Positions 20,792 to 29,709 of a stretch of 29,709 bases of DNA are shown piece by piece (the stretch's first letter is position 1; each line of letters starts with the position of its first letter). The stretch is from Gnetum montanum (lineage: Eukaryota; Streptophyta; Gnetopsida; Gnetales; Gnetaceae): contig MNCI01037719.1 of assembly GCA_015680685.1 (NCBI GenBank), positions 264,689 through 294,397 on the forward strand, in the 5' to 3' direction. Below the pieces are notes generated by a model. The model did not search any database. It saw nothing but the letters and a program-made list of their open reading frames with translations, and was not told where the DNA came from. The translations under genes were made by a program, and so were the position numbers.

Positions 20792-21762
20792 TCACCATTG
20801 AAATACATGTAAACATATTGCAACTTGCTTAGACTGCCAAGCTCCCTGGGGATAGCACTGCTAACATTTGCTTTTACTTCCAATGATAGCTCCTGAAGAT
20901 GCGAAAGATGTCCCAGCCATGATGGTATTGGTGTAGGTTTATTCGCACTTAAATGTATATATAATGTTTGCAGAGAAGAACAGTTTGAGTGATTCAGGAA
21001 TGAGGTCTTGTAATGGTAGGTTCCCGGATGACACATAAAAATTTTAGCTTGGTAAGCTAACCAATTTGTGAGGGAATAGGTTCAAAGAAGAAATTCCCTT
21101 CCACACATAGGCTTTGGAGGTTGCTAAGCTGACCAATTTGTGATGGAATAGGTTCAGAGAAATTCTCTTCGGAGGTTGCTAAGCTAACCAATTTGTGATG
21201 GAATAGGTCCATACAAGTTATTGTCTGAAAGGTCTAGATACTGCAGTTTACTAAGTTCACAAATCTGTGAGGGGATAGTCCCAGCCAAGGAATTTGACCA
21301 GAGATCTAGATGTTGAAGCTGGCTAAGCTGAACAATTTGAGATGGGATAGATCCAGAGAAGTTATTCAGAGAGAGATTCAAATAAGAAAGGAGTGTGAGA
21401 TTGGATAAAAATGGTGAGATCACACCTAACAATTGGAAGTCGCTCAGGTTTAATGAGACCACTCTGGGCAAAGCAAAAGGCAAAGCTCCTCCTGAAGAAG
21501 AAGCAGCAACAGCAGCAAAAGCAAAAGAGAAGTTGCATCTCACTCCATCCCAATCCATGCAAAGTCGATGCAAGTTGTGGCGAATCCAGTTGCAAAGCAT
21601 GTTATGAGGATCATCTGTAATTCCTTCCTTGAATTTCAGCAGCGCATTTCCATCTGCACTTAACGCTGATGATGATGATGAGGCAGAGGTGACTGGGAGC
21701 AGCACAAGCAGAAGCAAAAACAAAAACAAAATAATATGACCAGAGAATATTCTCTTGATCAT

Positions 21763-21977
21763 CACAACAGAATTCACTCTTCTTTGCACCGTGGCCATTC
21801 CGTCATGATGAATAACAAGAGAAGGCATGAAAAATTGGATCAGAAATGTGTGCAAAATTGGCTCCATTATAAAGACAAGTAGCTCTGCTAGGGAGGCAGA
21901 TTAAGTTAGTGTTGGGCCAGAAAAGCCTCGTCTGCCCGCCTGCGTGCGTTGCGTGCCAAGTGAAAAGTGCGAAAGAT
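21763..21977 (-). promoter_or_regulatory. Upstream region of the RLP gene
   Basis: About 215 bases between the preferred RLP start and the start of duplication copy 2. On the minus strand it holds the alternative in-frame ATG at 21867. A weak TATA-like TTATAATGG is possible near 21867-21875, but I see no strong box. Copy 2 of the duplication begins at its outer end, so the RLP promoter was cut close at the unit junction. Confidence 0.35.
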
Positions 21978-24697
21978 ATTTTCAAATTTCAACAACAGAC
22001 GTCTCAAAATGTCTGCGTTCAGAAACGAGAGGGTTAGGGTGATGCTACTATGGTTACTTTTAGCCATAGATTCGGAAGAAAAGTCTTTGATCCTAAAAGA
22101 TTTACGTATTGAACCGTCATGAAAACATTGCATCTTTTAAATGTGATACGGTAGAAAAACTTAGGAAATATGGTACATAATTTAACTTGGTGAAAAAGCC
22201 AAAATGTATGGCATTGTTATACACTTGAAGGTGCTTCCTCCAAAGCTTTAAAGCCTGGCACCAACATTTTATGTATGTAAAACAACAATAACAAAAAAGG
22301 TTAAAATGAAGAGCTTACACAAAGTTTCATATGAAATTCTAAATCACTCTCAATTGTTTGTGTTTTTTTTTACGGATGTTGAAATTTTTGCTTCTTTTAA
22401 CAATGCAAAAATTCATTTTNACAATGCAAAACTTTTTGTTGGTTCTTAGAATGGCTACGATATGGCTTAAACCTAGACAACTTTAGACACAGCTACCTTT
22501 ACCATTACTCCAAGTGATAGTCTTTAATGTCCATATCGATAAAAATTCGAAAACTAGTAATGAGTAGTTGACATGGCAAATGCTTTGTCATAAAAGATTG
22601 CAACTTGTTTAAATTGCTCCAACTCCATTTGATCTTGCTTGTAATCAAAAATAATTTTTTAAAGTTTTTATGAAACCTAGTCATGTCACCATTTGGTATT
22701 GAGCTTATCTAACACCATTTAGTGTTGGGTTCAAGAAAGAACATGTAGTTGCTATCATACATGATGATGGGATAGAGTAGAGATGCAAAATCATTTGAAA
22801 GCATTAAAAGCAAAGGTTGACTAATTAGGTTTAGAATTTGATTCATAAATTATGCATCTTCACTTCTTTTTAGTGCAAAAATACACTTGGGAAATTTTAA
22901 AAGCATCTTTAAAAAACAAAAGCCCAAGTGCATAGAAATGTGGTAGTTTTAACCAAAAATAATTAATATACATATATATTAAGTAAATGTTCATTTAAAA
23001 TGTCTGGAATTACGTGACATGTTCATAATAAATAATCACAATTTTTTAGTATGTTTTGGTAAATTGGGTAGTATAAAGTTCTTTAATATAGATTTAATCT
23101 TTATGCCATGCTTAAAAAATGCATGAAAGGGTGAAATTCAATCACAATGATTTGACTTACACTCACTAACACCCAAGTAAAATGGAAAAGGTAATTTAGG
23201 GACCTTACCACTAAGGTAACAAAAATTTATGCTTAGAATTTAATGTAAGAGTTAATAACATAAATATAACGGTTAGGGATAAAATGTTTATTAGTTCACC
23301 GTGACTTTATTTGGGTACAAGAGTTTACCATATGGCTTATGTGGCATGGTCCATGCCCAGCTTTGAGCTATCCACACAAAGATGGAGATCTTAATTAGGG
23401 AGACATGAGTCCCACAGGACAGCCCATTGAAGGCAGATGGATGAAGCACAGGAGCTTTTCTTGCACATGCCAGAACGCAATAACTTTTCTTTTGGGCTAC
23501 GTATGTCTGAAGAGCTGACGGGGCACACTAAGTGTTTGATCAAATGTCCACAAAAAATGGTTTCTCTTGGAACGCCATGAATCGTGGGTGTCGCCAGATC
23601 GAGCAGATGGGGAAGCTGCGCCGTCTCTTCTACAAAATGCCACAGCAGTACATGGATTCCTACCGTGCAATGATTGCTGCGTATGGGAAGATTGGTTAGA
23701 TTCAAGATGCAATCATGGAAACGTGAGAATGGGTAAAACGGCAGCTGAGTAAATCTTTGAGATGGAATCAGAAAACCCTGCAGTATATGCGCTATCGTCG
23801 ACCATTCATGGTAATCATGGATTGTTGAATGATGCAAAAAAAAAAGTTCCGGGTTTAACGCATGAAAAAGGGATTTGAAGGGTTGCCAAATTGCAGTTGG
23901 ATTATGGAGATATATTAAATTTCAATTACAGCATGATTGAGGCAATAGAGGCCTTGATGTGAATGAGGTACATGTTTTATAATGAATGATACCTTTTCCT
24001 TTTTCACATCTTTTAAATATAGTTGAATACTTTGTAAGCTTCACACCTGTTGGATCCCCCACTTCAAAGCTTGCAATCATGTTACCTTCTGTTATTTATT
24101 TGTGTTAAGCATTAGGATCGATGAGGCATCAAGCTCATCTTTGTTGATCCAACAGTGTGTAAGACATTTGTAGTGTACAAAAATATAGGCTAGATGTAAT
24201 TAAATGTATACAATTTCAATTTTAATATGCAAGGGCATGTGCTTGGTATCTTGGAAATATTCTCTTTTAGGGGAATGAGAGTGGGAGAAGTTTTTTGCTA
24301 TTTTTTTGTTACATCTTAGACCCTTACTCGTTGAGCTATTGGACCAATTTAGTTGTAGCTAGTACCTATTTGATAATGCCTATATATCTCAACATAATTA
24401 ATTAGGATCAAACTTGTGACTTGTAGGATGTAAGTCAGATGCCTTAATAAACAAGTTAGACATCATTGATTTAAGTTTTGCCAATTTTAGTAGATGAATA
24501 GAAGAACGCTATGTACTTATTGGTAATAGCTACTGTTTTCATGATACTAAACAATATTAAAATAACTTGACACTATATACCTGGTACTAGATAATTCTAT
24601 TATCATTATGCTTACATCCTAGGAAAATAGTTTTGAAAATACTGAATTTTCATGACCTAACTATCCAAGTTGTTTGTTGTATTTTACGACCATGGGA
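21978..24697 (+). repeat. Segmental duplication copy 2
   Basis: Direct repeat of 14300-19021. It aligns through the PPR upstream region (21978-23427), the truncated PPR (23428-23907) and the PPR 3' flank (23907-24697). Two deletions relative to copy 1 explain its smaller size: one joins ACAGCCC to ATTGAAGG at about 23427, and one joins ATTATGG to AGATATAT at about 23907. An N at 22420 sits between two near-identical ACAATGCAAAA words, so that spot may be a misassembly. Confidence 0.88.
23428..23907 (+). pseudogene. PPR-DYW pseudogene, copy 2 (both ends deleted)
   Basis: Matches copy 1 from about 16144 to 16644. It keeps PPR units (MDEAQELFLHMPERNNFSF in one frame, NGFSWNAMNRG, QIEQMGKLRRLFYKMP) and the E motif, and stops just after PNCSWIM-like sequence. 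The promoter, start codon, first PPR units and the whole DYW domain are gone. Some positions are better preserved than in copy 1: QELFLHMPERNN is continuous here but frameshifted there. Other changes are private, such as a TAG after KIG (about 23697) and a short deletion after GYV at about 23505. The two copies thus decayed independently after the duplication. Confidence 0.85.
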
Positions 24698-24819
24698 TTA
24701 AATCCGGTGATTTTCACCATAGAAATTATAGTTTAATTTCTTTTAAGGTCATAAAACATAGCATAGGGGGCCTAGTTATTTTTCAAATTTTAAATAATTG
24801 GAGTTTAGATGAAGAGTTA

Positions 24820-25082
24820 GGGACCATTAGTTGGAGTAATTGTAAGGTGCTTGTTTCTCATGTTAGAAGATGTGGGTTCAATCCTGGGCACAACCACTTC
24901 AAGAGTAAGCTTTCACTCATCCGCTAGCCCTCTCAAGATCCTACTTGATGGGATGAGTATTGAGGCTCCCAGTGATAAAAGAAGATTAGCCAAAGATGAT
25001 GAGTTATTTTCAAGGTCAAAATCAAAGAAGAAACTATTTAATTTTAGAATAATAGGATAAAATGTAGTAAAAGAAAAAAAAA
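24820..25082 (+). mobile_element. tRNA-derived SINE
   Basis: The head is tRNA-like. It starts near GGGACCATTAG (24820), has an A-box-like TAGTTGGAGTAA (24828-24839), GGTGCTTGTTTCTCATG, and a near-perfect B box GGTTCAATCC from 24875, followed by TGGGC. An unrelated body follows and the element ends in an A-rich tail (about 25062-25082). This is the layout of plant SINEs transcribed by RNA polymerase III from internal promoters and mobilised by LINE enzymes. I see no clear target duplication, and the left edge is approximate. A decayed tRNA gene is less likely because of the body and A tail. Confidence 0.65.
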
Positions 25083-25836
25083 AGCTAATTATAGCATTTT
25101 GTAAAGGGATAATCCACCAAATAATACTCACTTGTTTGTCTTGAAAAGATATTCATAGAGGCAAGAATCAACAAGATGTCATTCTTCTAGGTACACATTT
25201 GTAACAACACGACTTCAATTTTTATGAAGATGCTATTGGAAGAGAAACCAAATTGGCAGGATTCGCTATAGTCTTTCAGATTTTATTGTTGGATGCCTCC
25301 CATATTCTTAGTTGGGACATTAGTGGGACCTAACATTAATGTAGTCAGGTATTTCACGTAGCGCACAAATAACTAAACAAGAAGCTTTACATATCCAGGC
25401 ATTACTAGAATTAAGCAATGTATTGTTGAGAGTTAATAACTAGAATGGAAAACAACCTTCTCACAAACAAGTAAACAAAACCAATATTTTTGGCACTATT
25501 TTGATGTTGTGAAGTACAAACTTAATGAAGAGAGTAAATAAGAGATCATTATTTGTGTCTTGTTATTTTTATCGAGGTAACTTTGTCTCTTGATAATCAG
25601 TGAGGTTAACAAGAATACTTACAAAAAGATAGATAGCAAGATAATGTTGAACTTGACAAAATGGTTTCTTAATGTCATCATAAAAATCTTGAAATCAAAT
25701 TTGGCAAATAACTGCAACCATATTTTAGTTTATCAGAAGCATAAAATAAAGCAACAAATATCAAGTTCATTAAGAACCTTTTTTGGTACATCCAAATAGG
25801 AAAACTACACTACATCAACAAAACTTTTAAATTAGG
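25083..25836. other. Spacer, no gene recognised
   Basis: AT-rich sequence without a supportable frame; the open frame at 25590-25799 (Lys/Ile/Asn-rich) matches nothing. Given the RLP remnant that follows, this would correspond to the PPR-RLP spacer of unit 2, but I could not align it convincingly with 19022-19338. Confidence 0.45.
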
Positions 25837-25975
25837 AATTTATCAAAGAAATGAGGGAAAGCATCCCAATGAAAATATAAATACAAATATAAAGAAATTG
25901 TGGTCCCATATGATAGCCCAAATCTTAATTTCAAGGCTATCTAGGACACATGTTTATCAACCTAAGCTTGTTAGA
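25837..25975 (-). pseudogene. RLP C-terminal remnant (unit 2)
   Basis: Plus-strand similarity to the 3' end of the RLP gene (about 19355-19470): both contain the CAAAGAAATG, ATCCCAATGAAAATA, CCCAAA and TGTTYATCAACC blocks in the same order. On the minus strand it corresponds to the WVDEHFS...YFHWDPFQHFF segment with several indels (here YFHWDAFPHFF). The rest of the gene is absent. It shows that the duplication once included the receptor gene as well as the PPR gene. Confidence 0.68.
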
Positions 25976-26028
25976 TATGGTGCCATAATTGTTAGATATG
26001 GTGCCATAATTGTTAGATATGGTGCAGC
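25970..26028. repeat. 21-bp tandem repeat, 2.8 copies
   Basis: GTTAGATATGGTGCCATAAT plus one T is repeated at 25970, 25991 and 26012 (last copy partial). It begins right at the end of the RLP remnant. Confidence 0.95.
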
Positions 26029-26275
26029 TATGTACCAACACAACACAGTACTACTTAAAAGTATTGTATCTTAAGATATATTCTAAATTTGTTTAGAATT
26101 TGGAATTCTGAATTATGATATAAGGAAACAAATAAGTACAATTACATTAATGAATCCTTTTTAAAGTTGATGTTATCTCAGCGAAATTACAAAAAAAACA
26201 TGTAATAATTAACTTGTCTTGGTTTGCTTTTCTGCTCTTAATTACTTATTTTGCACATAACAACGATGCCAAATA

Positions 26276-26312
26276 TTTCAATATCTGCGCAAATATTGCG
26301 CAAATATTTCAA
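26276..26312. repeat. Short repeated GCGCAAATATT words
   Basis: Two adjacent GCGCAAATATT copies between AT-rich ATATTTCAA words form a small direct and inverted repeat cluster. The TTGCGC core resembles E2F-type sites, but no nearby gene supports a regulatory role. Confidence 0.45.
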
Positions 26313-26479
26313 CGGAATTCGCGGTAGCGACACTTTTGGAGCGCCACATCCATTTCATGTTACAAAATTAGACCACTGTCTGTATCACCATTGTTAGCGT
26401 CTTTATTTTCCGTAATTTACAGGTGACATTGCATGTAAAGGTGACAATTAAAAATGCTGGAAGAATTCATGATCTAAGA

Positions 26480-26577
26480 CTGTTACTGGCGAATTTTAAC
26501 TTATACAATAATTTAATTTCATCTGAGCCTGTTATTGGTGAATTTTAACTTATACAATAATTCAATTTCAAGTTGGC
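26480..26577. repeat. 49-bp tandem duplication
   Basis: Units 26480-26528 and 26529-26577, each beginning CTGTTAYTGGYGAATTTTAA and holding CTTATACAATAATT. They differ at a few bases. Confidence 0.93.
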
Positions 26578-26639
26578 ATAGGTATATGATTAGTAACATT
26601 AGAATGAAAATAAAAATAACTTAAAACGTACCAATATGA

Positions 26640-27010
26640 TCGTTACTTTTTGGAGACATTCATGTGAATGTGCATTGGCAACGGTGGGCAACGGTGGCTC
26701 ATTACTTTTTTACCATCGTCACGGAAGAAAATTCTTGGACCGTAAAAGAATTTACCATCGTCACGAAAACATTACACCATTTACCTGTGTACTTCAGCCA
26801 AATTTTGGCAATACGGTTCATAATAAAATGGTTAAAACAGCCAAAATGCAAAGCATGCACATTTGGTTTAGTGCTAAGGTTTCAATGGTAGGAGTAATTT
26901 TTTTTTCAAAAATTCTAAATTATTTTGAATTGAAATTTTGGTTGTTGATGCAGAATTTTATGTTGATTTTTAGGATACATATTTGGAAGCTAACTAACAA
27001 TTTATGACAC
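26640..27010 (+). repeat. Third, diverged copy of the start of the duplication unit
   Basis: Words in the same order as 22030-22450 and 14460-14840: TTACTTTTTTACCAT, CGGAAGAAAATTCTTGGACC, TAAAAGAATTTA, CGTCACGAAAACATT, AATACGGTTCATAAT, CAGCCAAAATG, AAATTCTAAATT and TTGATTTTTAGGATAC. Identity is clearly lower than between copies 1 and 2. Beyond 27010 I could not follow the match. The open frames here (26636-27007 and 26664-26891) overlap this non-coding homology, so I do not call them genes. Confidence 0.6.
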
Positions 27011-28679
27011 CTTTTTGTACTAATGTTGTTGCAAATAAGATTCTTAATTTTATTCTTCTTGATGATGTATATGAGTTATTGGGTGTTCATCTTACATCAC
27101 AATATGTTCATTCAAAATTTGGGTGACTTACCTTATAATTTAAGTTTCACTTTCCAATTAAATGATATGATGCAAAATCATAATATTCAAGTCATTTATG
27201 TTGAGAATTATTCTTAGTTTTTTCTACTTGATCAACATAATGCTTCAATGGTGCAATGTACCCTAGATATAGGATCATTTATACATAACCCATAATGTTG
27301 ATCATTCATAACTAGACCCCAAATTTATTTATGTTCAATCTAAACAATATTCTAAAGTTCCACAATTTGTTAAGTTATTTAATATTTTATTGACTTTTCA
27401 AAGAGCTCCATGACAAATTGTTAATCTTTTTTATTCCATTAAGCTTATGAAATATACTTTCTCACATACCATTTGATTCTCATAGACATTTTTTTTATTG
27501 AAATCAATCTTTATAACTAAACAAAGGAATTATTATTGTAAGCAAACAAAAAGACTTATATGCAATCAATTATATATTATAATCTTCCTAATTCTTGCAA
27601 ATTTTGTTATAGCAAAGGACATTTATTTAATATTTTGTCTTTTTTTCTTAGGGAAAAAATATACTTAGGAAAAGAAAAAACATGTTAAAGTTGAGGATGA
27701 AAAAAAAAATAAAAAAATCTGAAGCTAAAAACATGAAAAATAAAATTAATATTAATGATAAGAATAGTCAAATGGTACTAAAGAAACTAAAAAAGATAGA
27801 AACTTTTGTAGCTTTTTCTAATTGTGCTACAAGAAGTACTAATCAGTTTGGACAAATAGCTCATAAGGCAAATTTGTCTTTATCTAACAAGAAGAATGTA
27901 AACTCAAAGATCAAAACTAATTATAACAACTAGGTTATAGTTTATAGTAAAGATTCTTGACATAAGGTTAAGTTACAAAGTACTAATGATGCACTAGTTT
28001 CTTGTGGATCTAAGTTTTTTAACAAACATTGGTGCTTCACTATAACTTTCTATTACTACCTCGAATTGCTTTGTTGATTTAAGTTCAAGGATAGATATTG
28101 AAAGTGATGAAAATATTGTTATGTTTGGAACTATCTTCCTCACTAATAATTAATTTTCTTTTGTTAACTTTTCAAAATAAGTGTAACTTTATATATGTGA
28201 GTAGCCATCCCTAAAAATGGGAAGTTTTTTACTTCATTTTTTATGTGGAAAAAAATGTTTTTAGTTATAAAGTTTTATGTAAACTATATATCTTGGTGTG
28301 TACCTATCTTCTAATTATTTCAAGTTCTAATCTCCAACAGCCCTCCCTCCCTCCCCCTCCCAACCAAACCCAAAAATATAATATTAAGTAATATTAAAAT
28401 GAGTTGCATAAAATTATTTACCATTATAGATAATTAAATTTGTAAAATTATGTAGGATAGTACAACACTAAGATGTTTAGGATTTTATTTATACCCCTTG
28501 TGTTAGTCTTATAATTCAAACTTAGCTTACACTATTTCTCCTAGCTTAGTTGAAGGTCTTGCAACTTTGATTTATCTTTTGACATTCTTAATATTTATCA
28601 TTTTATATAACATGACATTATTATCTTAAATTAGCATGAAGCTTTATTTTTTTTTATTAAGTCTCATTTGTTAAACAAA
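27011..28679. other. AT-rich region, possible gag/protease remnant only
   Basis: No intact gene. On the plus strand 27596-27637 reads CKFCYSKGHLFNIL, a C-x2-C-x4-H-x4 zinc-knuckle pattern with the last Cys replaced by Leu. About 430 bases on, 28022-28042 reads TNIGASL, like a D-S/T-G-A-S protease box with D and S/T changed. Together they hint at a decayed LTR-retrotransposon gag-pro. The Lys/Asn-rich frame at 27682-27933 is low complexity. A pyrimidine tract (CCCTCCCTCC-type) lies at about 28339-28364. Confidence 0.35.
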
Positions 28680-29090
28680 ATATCATTACCATCATCTTGG
28701 CCTTGTCCCAACAAAATGAGGTTGGCTACATGAGTTCTTTTTCACCATTTGCCTCTATGAAGAGCTAGATCATTCTTTATTTGTAGTTTCTTCAAATCAT
28801 CTTTGATCATTTTTTTTCATGTCTCCTTTAGTCTTCCTTTCGGTAGCTTTCTTGGAATAATGATGTAGCAACCTTTCTCTATAGGCTCATCGTCTAATCC
28901 TCTTTGCACATGTCAAAACTATCTAAGCCACAATTCTTGTAGCTTATCTGAAATAGAAGCTATTCCAAGTCTTCCTCTAATATATGTATTATGTACTTTA
29001 TCTCTTTTAGTAACATTCAACATCCATCAAAGTATTTGCATTTTTGCTACACTAATTTGTTATTCATGCTTCTTTTGTACTGCCCAACAT
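28680..29090 (-). pseudogene. RTE-type LINE C-terminal fragment and 3' end
   Basis: On the minus strand, pieces in several frames match the C-terminus of plant RTE LINE proteins: an ILRW/FGH-like stretch, KVATSLFQESYRK, RRHEKK..SKMI, then ALHRGKW-like and THVANLI-like words and a WDKA-like 3' region. These correspond to the LRWFGHVQRR, RGRPKKTW, DLDRxxWRxRIHVADP series. The fragment ends on the left near a poly-T tract (28645-28656), compatible with the LINE tail. It is cut on the right by an LTR at 29091. It cannot be the same copy as 5213-5690, which lies in the wrong order, so it is a second insertion. Confidence 0.7.
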
Positions 29091-29463
29091 TGATGAAGTG
29101 TATTTTGTCTAGCTCTGATATCGAATATCTGATATTAGAGCTTTGATATTGGATACCCGATATCGAGGGTCATGAAGCAATGTTGGATATTCGATATCAC
29201 AGAATGTGTGTTGACCTATAAATATAGCGCTTGGGCACATGGTTTGAGGATAGTTTTGTCATAACATAGTAAAGCTTGCAGTTTCTTTTCTCTAGAGTTA
29301 GAATATTTTCCAAAGTGCCCGTAGCAGAAGTCATTGAGTTTACAGATCTTTAGTTGAGTGTTGTACTTGAGCACAATAGTGTGTGTGGCAATTAAGATGA
29401 GCTTTTTGATAAACCTTGCAGCACCTTAGCTAGACTAAATATTTTATTTGTGCATTTAATGTT
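29091..29463 (+). repeat. 5' part of an element A-family LTR, interrupted
   Basis: Starts TGATGAAG directly after LINE sequence ending CCCAACAT. It shows the GATATC-rich U3, TATAAATA at 29217-29224 and GTGCCCGTAG, then GAGTTTACAGATCTTTA and GGCAATTAAGATGAGC blocks that align with the element A LTR (about 2640-2760). It stops at 29463, where a minus-strand LTR begins. The remaining half or so of this LTR should reappear to the right, outside the window. Confidence 0.82.
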
Positions 29464-29709
29464 TGATGAGTGGCGAGGTGCCCCTACACTCAACCATACG
29501 AATACGAGCGTGCACGCGCGATCCGGTCGAACTCCGCAGACTAAATGCCTTAACACCACAAGAAACACTTGGGGTTAATCGTTCGTTGTCTTCCCAGGCT
29601 TGCTTGTAAGTGTCACGGTGTATGGTTAAGCAAGTCTGAGGTATGTGATTTTTTTGGTATTTTTCGGTTTATCTTCTATGCTATCAGAGGAAAGGGTTGA
29701 GAAACTAAG
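29464..29709 (-). repeat. Minus-strand LTR of the element A family (cut by window end)
   Basis: Starts TGATGAGTGGCGAGG and aligns with the reverse complement of the element A LTR 3' end (3284 down to about 3040). It keeps many CpG dinucleotides (for example GTGCACGCGCGATCCGGTCG) where the element A copy has TpG/CpA, so it looks less decayed and probably younger. Left flank is ATGTT; the partner target duplication is outside the window. Only its 3' (R-U5) part is visible. Confidence 0.85.

Larger units (their letters stand above)
19339..21762 (-). pseudogene. LRR receptor-like protein (RLP) pseudogene
   Basis: RLPs are plasma-membrane proteins with extracellular leucine-rich repeats, a single membrane segment and no kinase; they sense microbes or developmental peptides with partner kinases. 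The start at 21762 (MIKRIFSGHIILFLFLLLLV...) gives a good signal peptide; an in-frame ATG at 21867 would add 35 residues. Next come the LRRNT cap (ALLKFKEGITDDP, CMDWDGVRC), LRRs (LNLSLNNFSGSIPSQI, LDLSDNNLYGPIPSQIG), a long run of LRRs in 19965-20816, an island-like [26 protein letters not shown], a last LRR block, NKCLCGFP, an acidic/Trp juxtamembrane stretch (GWWDWVDEHFS) and a membrane segment near GLGLGFGIS. Breaks: stop near 21182, frameshifts near 21040-21150, 20791 (at an N), about 20010, about 19920 and 19788 (44-bp duplication). It appears intronless. Confidence 0.88.

Noticed and set aside
19339-21762. LRR receptor kinase
   Set aside because: No kinase domain follows the membrane segment; the end matches receptor-like proteins.
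23391-23837. 148-codon minus-strand open frame
   Set aside because: Antisense shadow of the PPR pseudogene copy 2; the same shadow occurs over copy 1 (16215-16541).
24820-24900. Functional tRNA gene
   Set aside because: The B box is good, but the acceptor stem cannot pair well and a SINE-like body with an A tail follows.
26636-27007. 123-codon open frame
   Set aside because: It overlaps DNA homologous to the non-coding upstream region of the PPR gene in units 1 and 2, where no such frame exists.
27682-27933. 83-codon Lys/Asn-rich open frame
   Set aside because: Composition follows the AT-rich DNA; no motif or family seen.
5213-29090. The two LINE fragments as halves of one split LINE
   Set aside because: Both are on the minus strand, but the C-terminal part lies upstream of the RT part, so they are not collinear.

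Overview
This window is plant nuclear DNA. Plant-only gene families are present: a PPR-DYW organelle RNA-editing gene and a leucine-rich-repeat receptor-like protein. They lie among Athila/Tat-like Ty3/gypsy LTR retrotransposons, RTE-type LINEs and a tRNA-derived SINE. The AT-rich sequence, nested decayed LTR elements and long gene-poor spacers suit a large plant genome. A gymnosperm is plausible, but that is inference and I cannot name a species. I see no intact protein-coding gene.

Left part (1-13600) is a stack of retrotransposons. Element A (plus strand) enters from outside the window with the end of pol (1-633), a long non-coding 3' region and its 3' LTR (2438-3284). Next comes the 3' end of a related element B (3285-4242) with its own LTR (4243-5212). 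B abuts a minus-strand RTE-LINE reverse-transcriptase fragment (5213-5690). Element C (minus strand, 5870-13600) is nearly complete: left LTR, about 1.8 kb of non-coding 3' region, integrase, RNase H, RT, protease, partial gag and a truncated right LTR. It is flanked by a 5-bp target duplication with one mismatch. All three elements share TGATG...CATCA LTR ends and the same pre-LTR polypurine motif.

Middle part (14300-27010) is a tandem segmental duplication. Unit 1 (from 14300) holds a short, broken PPR-DYW gene (15922-17027, plus) followed by a broken receptor-like-protein gene (19339-21762, minus). Unit 2 starts at 21978 and repeats the PPR upstream region, a further deleted PPR copy (23428-23907) and the PPR 3' flank up to 24697. 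It continues through a SINE to a small remnant of the receptor-like-protein C-terminus (25837-25975). A third, shorter and more diverged match to the start of the unit lies at about 26640-27010. The locus therefore looks like an array of PPR + RLP units decaying in successive stages.

Right part (27011-29709) is AT-rich and has a weak hint of a gag/protease remnant (27590-28050). It then carries a minus-strand RTE-LINE C-terminal fragment (about 28680-29090) interrupted at 29091 by a plus-strand LTR of the element A family. That LTR is itself interrupted at 29464 by a minus-strand LTR of the same family, which runs off the window.

I found no novel system. The most informative points are the three-step tandem gene-pair array, the palindrome-rich LTR promoter region of the A family, and the nesting order of the retroelements.
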